Part shown: positions 1 to 6,648 of the stretch, piece by piece
Layout of the letters: each line of letters begins with the position of its first letter
Numbering within the stretch: position 1 is the first letter of the stretch
Assembly (NCBI GenBank): GCA_040235415.1
Contig: JBECKR010000281.1
Coordinates: 1-11,717 of the forward strand
Reading direction: 5' to 3'
DNA: 11,717 nucleotides
Source: JBECKR01 sp040235415
Lineage (GTDB): Bacteria > Acidobacteriota > Polarisedimenticolia > Polarisedimenticolales > Polarisedimenticolaceae
Notes under the pieces: generated by a model
The model's database searches: none
What the model saw: the letters and a program-made list of their open reading frames with translations, nothing else
Told to the model about the DNA's origin: nothing
Translations under genes and position numbers: made by a program

Positions 1-825
1 GACTACCCCGATCTCGCCCCGGACGCGAGCGGGACGTCGCTCGCGCCGCACCACCGCGTCGAGGCCTCGGCCGGCGCTCCGCCGGGGCGCAGGGCGGGGT
101 TCGCGCTGCGCTGGAGCGCGAGCGAGGGCGGCGGCGCGACGGCGCCGTTCTTCGTTCCGCTCGGGGCTCCGGCCTGCGTCGCGGCCGACGCGACCGACCT
201 CCCGCGGGCGATCCTCGACCGTGCGACGACCGAGAGCACGCTCGCGATCCCGGACGTCCTCGAGATCTCCGACCTGCGGGTGGGGGTCGGCATCACCCAC
301 GGCTACGTCGGCGACCTCCGCGTCGAGGTCGTGACGCCGGCGGGGACGCCGATCGCGCTCCACGACCGCAGCGGCGGATCGTCGGACGACATCGCGGGGA
401 CCTACGGCGTCGACCTCACGCCGTTCGAGCCGCTCTCCCGCGCGTGCGGCGAGGACTCGAGCGGAACCTGGACGCTGCGGGTGCGGGACGGCGTGCCGGC
501 GAACACCGGCACGCTCGACGCCTTCCGCATCGAGGTCTGCGGCCGGCCGTTCGAGGCGCTCCCTCCCGAGATCCGACTCGCCGAGGTCACGCGCGAGGGC
601 GCCGGGGTGCGGCTCGCGTGGTGGCCGTACCCCGGGCTGACGTCCTACCGCGTGTACCGCTCGAGCGACCCGTCGAGCGCCGGCGCGTTCGCGGACGTCA
701 CCGCCGGCGACGACGATCCCGCCGACACGACGTTCGCGGACCCGGCTCCCGGCGCGGCCGCGTACTACCTCGTCACCGGCGTCGGCGCCGGCGGCGAGGG
801 GCCGAAGGGGCACTTCGGCGAGTAG
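1..825 (+). CDS. Secreted protein with proprotein-convertase P-domain and FN3-like tail (5' partial)
   Basis: The frame is open from the first base to a TAG stop, leaving 274 residues of a longer protein. Residues about 10-56 look like a beta-sandwich linker ending in a VPLG motif. Residues about 58-182 fit a P/Homo B domain: it includes ISDLRVGVGITHGYVGDLRV (89-108), a TPAGT turn, a paired-cysteine pattern (C59, C149, C180) and SSGTWTLRVRDG (153-164). P-domains usually follow the catalytic domain of subtilisin-like or metallopeptidases and help it fold, so the missing part is probably a secreted peptidase; that is inference. Residues about 188-265 resemble an FN3-type module (SYRVYRS, then AYYLVTGVGAGGEGPKG), common at the ends of exported proteins in Acidobacteriota-like genomes. 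No sorting signal is visible at the C-terminus. It could instead be a non-enzymatic adhesin with the same domain. Confidence 0.85.
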   Translation, partial: DYPDLAPDASGTSLAPHHRVEASAGAPPGRRAGFALRWSASEGGGATAPFFVPLGAPACVAADATDLPRAILDRATTESTLAIPDVLEISDLRVGVGITHGYVGDLRVEVVTPAGTPIALHDRSGGSSDDIAGTYGVDLTPFEPLSRACGEDSSGTWTLRVRDGVPANTGTLDAFRIEVCGRPFEALPPEIRLAEVTREGAGVRLAWWPYPGLTSYRVYRSSDPSSAGAFADVTAGDDDPADTTFADPAPGAAAYYLVTGVGAGGEGPKGHFGE

Positions 826-879
826 CCCGATTCTCGACCAATCGACTCGACAGGGCGCGTGAAAACCGCACCGCGGCCC

Positions 880-908
880 TTGTCGTGCCGGCATCGAGCG
901 GGTATACC
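880..908 (+). promoter_or_regulatory. Candidate sigma70-like promoter for the multicopper oxidase
   Basis: TTGTCG (880-885) and TATACC (903-908) are separated by 17 bp, each matching the consensus hexamer at 4 of 6 positions. It is the best-spaced pair I found in the 235-bp gap. It would give a leader of about 145 nt before the oxidase start. The leader length leaves room for another promoter nearer the gene, but I see no better one. Confidence 0.4.
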
Positions 909-910
909 CG
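899..910. repeat. 12-bp perfect palindrome over the -10 box
   Basis: CGGGTATACCCG is exactly self-complementary and covers the candidate -10 hexamer TATACC. A repressor bound here would block the polymerase. Operator function is inferred from position; no regulator gene is adjacent. Confidence 0.4.
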
Positions 911-1048
911 GCGTATTCGTCGAAGCCGAGGTTCCTCGTGTTTCCGACCGATTAAGTAGGCTTCGTGGGCTGTGCGCCGCTCCGGAAAGGGCCGGGCGCG
1001 GCGTTCGGGGGAACCGGGCGGTCGCGGGCCGCGGCCGCCCACCGATCC

Positions 1049-1053
1049 GGAGG
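1049..1053 (+). promoter_or_regulatory. Ribosome binding site that sets the oxidase start
   Basis: GGAGG lies 7 nt before ATG 1061. It favours this start over the in-frame GTG codons at 965 and 1058. Translation from 965 would place a hydrophilic leader before the export signal. Confidence 0.8.
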
Positions 1054-1060
1054 AAGTGTG

Positions 1061-3286
1061 ATGCGCTATCCGTGTTCCCGCCGGGCGGCGCTCGTCGCGA
1101 CCCTGCTCGCCGCGACGATGCTGCTCGTCCTCGTCAACGCACCGCCGGCCGAGGCGGAGCCGATCGCCGGGGGGACGCTGTCGCCCGACGCGGTCGACAA
1201 GTACGTCTCGCCGCTGGTGATCCCGCCGGCCATGCCGCGCTCCGGAAAGCTCAAGGTCCAGGGCGGCAAGAACGTCGAGTTCTTCGAGATCGCGCTGCGG
1301 CAGTTCCGGCAACAGGTCCTGCCGCCCGGCCTGCCCGAGACGACCGTCTGGAGCTACGGCTCGATCCGCGCGCCCGGCACCGTCGCCCAGGGAGGGTCGT
1401 TCAACTTCCCGGCGTTCACGATCGAGGCCAAGTGGCAGAAGCCGGTGCGGGTCGAGTGGAGCAACGAGCTCGTGCGCGATCCGATCGACTGCTTCCACAC
1501 GCCGGGCGGGCCGACCCAGGCCGACTCGTGCGAGTTCCTGCCGCACCTGCTGCCGGTCGACCAGACGCTGCACTGGGCGAACCCGCCGATGGACTGCATC
1601 GCGGGCTCGCCGCGCACCGACTGCCGCGGCACGAGCCAGGCGTCGTACGACGGCCCGGTTCCGATGATCGTCCACGTTCACGGCGCCGAGACGACCGAAT
1701 GGTCGGACGGCTACCCCGAGGCGTGGTACCTCCCGGCGGCGAGCGACATCCCGGCCGGGTACGCGACGGGCGGCTCGTTCTTCGCCACGTTCAGGGCCGA
1801 GTCCCCGATCGGCGCCGACTGGAAGCCGGGAACGGCCGTGTTCCAGTACGACAACGACCAGGAGGCCACGACGCTGTGGTACCACGACCACAGCCTCGGG
1901 ATGACGCGCCAGAACGTCTACGCGGGCCCCGCCGGGTTCTACCTGCTGCGCGGCGGTCCCGGCGACATGGTCGTCGGCACGCTGCCCGGACCGGCGCCCG
2001 CGCTCGGCGATCCGCCCGGGACCAAGTACTACGAGGTCCCGATCGCGATCCAGGACCGCTCCTTCGACGCCGACGGCTCGCTGTTCTATCCCGAGAACAG
2101 GGCGTTCTTCGAGGAGCTGGGTCCGACGGAGCTGTTGATCCCGTTCATCCCGGAGCTGGCGCTCGGCGGCGAGCCGAGCGACGTCTCGCCGATCTGGAAC
2201 CCCGAGTTCTTCGGGAACATGACCGTCGTGAACGGGCGCACCTGGCCGTTCCTCGACGTCGACGCGATGCGCTACCGCCTGCGGCTCCTGAACGGCTGCC
2301 AGTCGCGATTCCTGATCCTGCGGCTCGTGACCGCGACCGACCCCGGCGACGCCTCGACCTGGCAGCAGGTTCCGGGAGCGTTCTGGCAGATCGGGGCGGA
2401 GCAGGGGTTCCTGCCGGCGCCGCTGCAGCTCGACGAGCTCCTGATCGGTCCGGCCGAGCGGGCCGACGTCGTCGTGGACTTCGGCGCGATCGCGATTCCC
2501 GCGGGAGCGGGGCTGTACCTCGTCAACGTCGGACCGGACGAGCCGTTCGGCGGCGGGATGCCCGGCGTCGACTTCGATCCCGCCGACCCGGGCTCGACCG
2601 GCCAGGTGATGGCGTTCCACGTCCTGCCGACCCGGGGCAGGGATCCGAGCACGCCTCCGGGGCAGCTGCTGCTGCCCGCGCCGCCGGTTCTCGGCGCGTC
2701 CTCCAACACGCGACGGATCTCCCTCAACGAGAAGGAGTCCGAGACCGTGTTCGTGACCGAGGACGACGACGGCAACGTCGTCGAGGTCCCGATGGACGCT
2801 CCCGGAGCGGAGCGGTTCGGGCCGACCGAGGCGGTGCTCGGCACGATCGACGACGCGACCGGCACCGGCCTGCCGCTGGCGTGGGCGAGCCCGATCACGG
2901 AGAACGTCGCCAGGGCGGGAGACACCGAGACCTGGGAGATCTACAACTTCACCGCCGACGCGCACCCGATCCACATCCATCTCGTGCAGTTCCGGGTCAT
3001 GGACCGCCAGGCGCTCGACACCGACGCCGACGGCAATCCGATCGCGAGTCCGATCGGCGCGCCGCGCCCGCCCGAGCTCTGGGAGGCCGGCTTCAAGGAC
3101 ACGGTCATCGCCTACCCGGGCGAGGTCACGCGCGTCCGGGCGCAGTTCCCGCTCGGCGGGCTGTTCGTGTGGCACTGCCACATCCTGGAGCACGAGGACA
3201 ACGAGATGATGCGGCCGTACTGCGTCTCGAACCCGGACGGTTCGTATCCGGCGTCGTGCGCGCAGCACGACGCCGGCGGCATGTAG
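1061..3286 (+). CDS. Exported CotA/bilirubin-oxidase-like multicopper oxidase
   Basis: 741 residues. It should oxidise phenolic compounds, bilirubin-like substrates or metal ions with four-electron reduction of oxygen to water, outside the cytoplasm. The N-terminus has a Tat-like SRRAALV motif (6-12), a hydrophobic core and a likely cut after AEA near residue 32. All four copper motifs are present: HVHG (205-208), HDH (275-277), HPIHIH (635-640) and HCH (705-707) followed by H711 and M716. C706, H635, H711 and M716 form the type 1 site, with Met as axial ligand. CotA-style segments include SDGYPEAW, IQDRSFDADGSLFYP and NGRTWPFLDVD. It is clearly longer than B. subtilis CotA (about 513). Part of the excess is a cysteine-containing insert (C144, C157, C179, C188) just before the first copper motif. 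It stands alone between its own promoter region and a hairpin terminator. The substrate cannot be read from sequence. Confidence 0.93.
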   Translation: MRYPCSRRAALVATLLAATMLLVLVNAPPAEAEPIAGGTLSPDAVDKYVSPLVIPPAMPRSGKLKVQGGKNVEFFEIALRQFRQQVLPPGLPETTVWSYGSIRAPGTVAQGGSFNFPAFTIEAKWQKPVRVEWSNELVRDPIDCFHTPGGPTQADSCEFLPHLLPVDQTLHWANPPMDCIAGSPRTDCRGTSQASYDGPVPMIVHVHGAETTEWSDGYPEAWYLPAASDIPAGYATGGSFFATFRAESPIGADWKPGTAVFQYDNDQEATTLWYHDHSLGMTRQNVYAGPAGFYLLRGGPGDMVVGTLPGPAPALGDPPGTKYYEVPIAIQDRSFDADGSLFYPENRAFFEELGPTELLIPFIPELALGGEPSDVSPIWNPEFFGNMTVVNGRTWPFLDVDAMRYRLRLLNGCQSRFLILRLVTATDPGDASTWQQVPGAFWQIGAEQGFLPAPLQLDELLIGPAERADVVVDFGAIAIPAGAGLYLVNVGPDEPFGGGMPGVDFDPADPGSTGQVMAFHVLPTRGRDPSTPPGQLLLPAPPVLGASSNTRRISLNEKESETVFVTEDDDGNVVEVPMDAPGAERFGPTEAVLGTIDDATGTGLPLAWASPITENVARAGDTETWEIYNFTADAHPIHIHLVQFRVMDRQALDTDADGNPIASPIGAPRPPELWEAGFKDTVIAYPGEVTRVRAQFPLGGLFVWHCHILEHEDNEMMRPYCVSNPDGSYPASCAQHDAGGM

Positions 3287-3309
3287 CGCTCCGGCGCCTC
3301 GGGACCGGA

Positions 3310-3337
3310 ACGGGGGCCGCCGCGAGGCGGCCCCCGT
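3310..3337. terminator. Hairpin terminator between convergent genes
   Basis: A 12-bp perfect stem (3310-3321 with 3326-3337) closes on GCGA, a GNRA-type tetraloop. It lies between the oxidase stop (3286) and the stop of the convergent peptidase-like gene (3348), so it can serve both strands. No T-run follows on either strand, which is common in GC-rich genomes but leaves the mechanism uncertain. Confidence 0.65.
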
Positions 3338-3347
3338 CGCCTCGCGC

Positions 3348-4409
3348 TCAGTCGCGCTCGAACGCGTATGCCTCGTTGAAGCCGTAGATCGGGTAGATGC
3401 GGTACGCCGGGCCGCAATCCGGCCGCTCCTCGTCGCACGCGCCGAACGTCTCGCGGTACAGGAAGTACAGCCGGTTGTCCTTCTCGATCCAGCCCACGAT
3501 GACGACGCCGTGGCCGCTCGGCCCCGCGATCGGGAGGTCGCCGAGCCGCGTGTCGTGGAAGATGCCGTGGAGCGCCGAGAACCGGATCTTGATCCCGGCG
3601 AGCACCGGACCGTCCTCGAGGATGGCGCGGCGCAGCCGCTCGGACTCGGCGCGTGGGTAGAGCCGCAGGAACGCCTTCCAGAACACCTTGCCGCGGAACA
3701 GCTCCCGCGCCCGCAGCCGCCCGACGGCGCGATAGTCGAAGGCGTAGTCGACCGGGAGGTTGTAGTCCCGGACGGCCCGCGGTCCCGGGCGGGAGGTCTC
3801 GTCCTCGAGGATCGTCGCGAACCCCCCGACCGAGTACGGCACCGGGACGCCGCTCACCGGGTCGAGGTGCCCGCGGCCCGAGAGCGGATAGCCGCGGGCG
3901 TAGTACAGCGAGTCGAGCGCCTTGGGGTCGAACCCGCGGTAGGTCTTGCCGTCCAGGATCGAGACGTAGGTCGTCGGCCCGGCTCCGGCCTCGAGCGCGA
4001 ACCAGTCGAGCACCAGGCTCGCGGACGTCGACATGCACTTGTAGTGCCCGAGGCGTCGCTCCGGCCGGAGGCGCCACGGCGGATCCGGCGCGTAGCGCGC
4101 GTTGACCTCGGCGACCTGCCCCGGCGTCTCCTGGATGTTCTTGTACGCGAGGCCGGAGCCGACGTGCGGCAGCACGAACGTCTCGACGCCGTCGAAACGC
4201 CGCCGGCCCTCGACGACGAAGCGCCGTGCGACGGGAAAGCCCTGCCCCTGGAAGAACACCTCGTCGAAGTACCCCGGCACGACGAGCCGGTCCGGCGCGC
4301 GGTCGAGCGGCTCGACGGCGCGGTCGGCGGGGAACAGGACGTAGGCGATCGCCGCGCCGAGGACCAGGATCCCCGCGACGGCGGCCGCGATCCGGAGCGC
4401 CCGGCGCAC
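3348..4409 (-). CDS. Membrane-anchored papain/C39-like cysteine-peptidase-like protein
   Basis: 353 residues from a GTG start. One hydrophobic segment (about 7-26) after MRRALR suggests an N-terminal anchor with the rest outside the cytoplasm. GHYKCMSTSASLVLDWF (121-137) resembles the nucleophile helix of C39-like or papain-like folds, and SGHGVVIVGW (298-307) resembles the catalytic histidine strand, giving a possible C125/H300 pair. The following LYFLYRETFG (314-323) sits where papain-like enzymes have RNSWG, so the third residue may be E320 instead of Asn. Later cysteines C325 and C332 could form a disulfide. It starts 4 nt after the feoB stop with no clear ribosome site of its own, implying translational coupling. 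I do not recognise a named family. It may be a peptidase, a transglutaminase-like enzyme or an inactive binding protein; the role next to FeoB is unknown. Confidence 0.75.
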   Translation of the reverse strand: MRRALRIAAAVAGILVLGAAIAYVLFPADRAVEPLDRAPDRLVVPGYFDEVFFQGQGFPVARRFVVEGRRRFDGVETFVLPHVGSGLAYKNIQETPGQVAEVNARYAPDPPWRLRPERRLGHYKCMSTSASLVLDWFALEAGAGPTTYVSILDGKTYRGFDPKALDSLYYARGYPLSGRGHLDPVSGVPVPYSVGGFATILEDETSRPGPRAVRDYNLPVDYAFDYRAVGRLRARELFRGKVFWKAFLRLYPRAESERLRRAILEDGPVLAGIKIRFSALHGIFHDTRLGDLPIAGPSGHGVVIVGWIEKDNRLYFLYRETFGACDEERPDCGPAYRIYPIYGFNEAYAFERD

Positions 4410-4413
4410 GCGA

Positions 4414-6648
4414 TCAGGCCAGCAGCCGCCACACCTGGGCGACGAGGAAGCAGATCGCGATGCCGAGGCCCAAGGGGAGGAGCGCGGCGAAGGCGGTCCA
4501 CTTGGCGCTGCGTGTCTCCTTCCAGATCGTGTAGATCGTCGTCGAGCACGGGTTGTGCACGAGGCTGAACAGCATCAGGTTCACGCCGGTCAGAAGGGTC
4601 CAGCCGCCCGCGCGGAGCACCGCCGCGGTCTCGCTCGCGGAGTCGAGCTCGAACAGGACGCCGGTCCCGCGCCCGACGCCGCCCATGCCGGCCGAGAGCA
4701 CCGTCAGCATCAGGACGGTCGGGATCACGATCTCGTTCGCCGGGATCGCGATGACGTAGGCGAGGAGGATGACGCCGCTCAGCCCGAGCAGCGCGCCGAC
4801 CGGATCGAGCGCCGCGACGGCGTGCTCCGCGAGGCTGCGGTCCGCGACGTGGACGTTCGCCATGAGCCAGATGACCGCGCCGGCCGGCATCGCGAAGACG
4901 ACCGCGCGCCACAGCACGAACAGGGTGCGGTCGATGACCGAGGTGTACAGCGTCTGCAGCACCCGCGGCGGGCGGTACGGCGGCAGCTCGAGGCTGAACG
5001 CCGAGGCCTCGCCGCGCAGCACCGTGCGCGAGAGCACGAACGACGTCGCGAACGTCAGAACGACGCCGAGGACCGTGATCGCGACGACCGCCAGGGCGGA
5101 GATCGCTCCGGCGAGGTAGGCGGGGGCGAGCGCTCCGACGAAGATCGACGCGATCAGGATCTGCGTCGGCCAGCGGCCGTTGCACAGCGAGAAGTTGTTC
5201 GTGATGATCGCGATCAGCCGCTCCCGGGGGCTCTCGACGATCCGCGTCGCGACCACGCCCGCGGCGTTGCAGCCGAACCCCATCGCCATCGTCAGCGCCT
5301 GCTTGCCGTGCGCGCCGGCGCGCCGGAACATGCCGTCGAGGTTGAACGCGACGCGCGGGAGGTAGCCGAAGTCCTCGAGCAGCGTGAACAGCGGGAAGAA
5401 GATCGCCATCGGCGGCAGCATGACGCTCACGACCCACGCGGTCGCGAGGTACACCCCGTCCACGAGGAATCCCGACAGCCACCACGGCGCCCCGATCGCC
5501 GCGGCCGCGCGCCCGAGCCACGAGTGCAGGTCGTCGATCAGGAGGCGCGAGAGCAGTTGCGACGGGACGTTCGCTCCCGCGATCGTGATCCAGAACACGA
5601 CGGCGAGCATCGCGACCATGAGCGGGATGCCGAACCGCCGGCTCGTCACGAGCCGGTCGAGGGTCCGGTCGAAGTCGAATCGCGGCCGCTCCCCCGCCCG
5701 CGTCACGGCCCGGTCGGCGAGGCTCGCGGCCTCGGTGTAGACCGCCTCGACGAGCGTCTGGTGGAAGTCCGGTCCGACCTGCCATCGGAGCGCCGAGGCC
5801 TCCGCCAGCAGGTCCGCCGCCCCCGCGGGGACCGCGCGGGCGAGCGCGGGCCCGGGCTCCACGGTCGCGTCCCGGGACAGCGTCCCGAGCTCGCCGGTCG
5901 TGATCGATTCGGCGATGCGGCGATCGCCGTCGAGCAGCCGCAGGGCGACCCAGTCCGTGCTCGGGAGCCCCGGGAACGCCCGGCCGACCTCCCCGGCGAG
6001 GCGCCTGACGGCGCGCTCGAGCGCCGGAGCCCGCCCTCCGACCCGCCGTGGGCGGCAGACGTACGCCCCGGTCGCGACCTCGTGGATCGCGCGGTTGAGC
6101 TCGGCGAGCCCCTGGCCGTAGCGCGCCGCGGTCGGCACGACCGGCACGCCGAGATCGCGGGACAGCCGCCGCTCGTCGACCGCGAGCCCGTGGCGCCGCG
6201 CCTCGTCCATGAGGTTGAGGCAGACGACGGCGCGGTCGGTGATCTCCAGCACCTGCAGCACGAGGTTGAGATTGCGCTCCAGGCGGTTCGCGTCGACCAC
6301 CACGACGGTGACGTCCGGCCGGCCGAACAGGATGAAGTCGCGCGCGACCTCCTCGTCCGGGCTCGACGACAGCAGCGAGTACGTCCCCGGCAGGTCGACG
6401 AGCTTGTAGCGGCTCCCGGAGTACGCGAAGCCGCCCTCGGCGCGCGTCACCGTCTTCCCCGGCCAGTTGCCGGTGTGCTGCCGCAGGCCGGTGAGCGCGT
6501 TGAACACCGTGCTCTTGCCGGTGTTCGGATTCCCCGCGAGGCCGACGACGTAGTCCCACTCCCCCATGTCGACGCCGAGACGGACGAGATTGCCGACGTG
6601 GTGCGCCGGGCAGGCGGCGCAGGCGGCGGCCGACGGCTCCCGGCTCAT
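4414..6648 (-). CDS. feoB: Ferrous iron transporter FeoB
   Basis: 744 residues, close to the usual FeoB size. It moves Fe(II) across the inner membrane using an N-terminal GTP-binding domain. G1 is GNPNTGKS (39-46), G3 is DLPG (85-88) and G4 is NLMD (145-148). The membrane part has the two gate repeats: LEDFGYLPR (424-432) with MGFGCNAAGVVATR (456-469), then IPANEIVIP (635-643) and NPCSTTIYTIWKET (699-712). I estimate about ten membrane helices. Unlike E. coli FeoB it begins with a CAACPAHH motif (10-17) before the G domain, a trait I recall from one FeoB subtype. The ATG overlaps the upstream regulator's TGA as ATGA, and AGGAGG lies 7 nt before it (6656-6661), which fixes this start. No separate feoA or feoC is seen; FeoA domains are in the upstream regulator. 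Confidence 0.96.
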   Translation of the reverse strand: MSREPSAAACAACPAHHVGNLVRLGVDMGEWDYVVGLAGNPNTGKSTVFNALTGLRQHTGNWPGKTVTRAEGGFAYSGSRYKLVDLPGTYSLLSSSPDEEVARDFILFGRPDVTVVVVDANRLERNLNLVLQVLEITDRAVVCLNLMDEARRHGLAVDERRLSRDLGVPVVPTAARYGQGLAELNRAIHEVATGAYVCRPRRVGGRAPALERAVRRLAGEVGRAFPGLPSTDWVALRLLDGDRRIAESITTGELGTLSRDATVEPGPALARAVPAGAADLLAEASALRWQVGPDFHQTLVEAVYTEAASLADRAVTRAGERPRFDFDRTLDRLVTSRRFGIPLMVAMLAVVFWITIAGANVPSQLLSRLLIDDLHSWLGRAAAAIGAPWWLSGFLVDGVYLATAWVVSVMLPPMAIFFPLFTLLEDFGYLPRVAFNLDGMFRRAGAHGKQALTMAMGFGCNAAGVVATRIVESPRERLIAIITNNFSLCNGRWPTQILIASIFVGALAPAYLAGAISALAVVAITVLGVVLTFATSFVLSRTVLRGEASAFSLELPPYRPPRVLQTLYTSVIDRTLFVLWRAVVFAMPAGAVIWLMANVHVADRSLAEHAVAALDPVGALLGLSGVILLAYVIAIPANEIVIPTVLMLTVLSAGMGGVGRGTGVLFELDSASETAAVLRAGGWTLLTGVNLMLFSLVHNPCSTTIYTIWKETRSAKWTAFAALLPLGLGIAICFLVAQVWRLLA

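Noticed and set aside
965..1060. GTG 965 as an upstream start of the oxidase
   Set aside because: It adds 32 hydrophilic residues before the Tat-like signal, and the strong GGAGG sits just before ATG 1061.
773..3268. 831-codon open frame on the minus strand opposite the oxidase
   Set aside because: Arg/Asp/Val-rich translation with no family pattern; it mirrors the oxidase codons, and very high GC removes stops from the opposite frames.
859..3387. 842-codon plus-strand frame overlapping the oxidase
   Set aside because: Low-complexity Arg/Ala/Pro/Gly product, while the overlapping frame carries all copper motifs and a signal peptide.
3854..6559. 901-codon minus-strand frame spanning feoB and the peptidase-like gene
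   Set aside because: It is out of frame with both recognised proteins and its product is low-complexity Arg-rich sequence.
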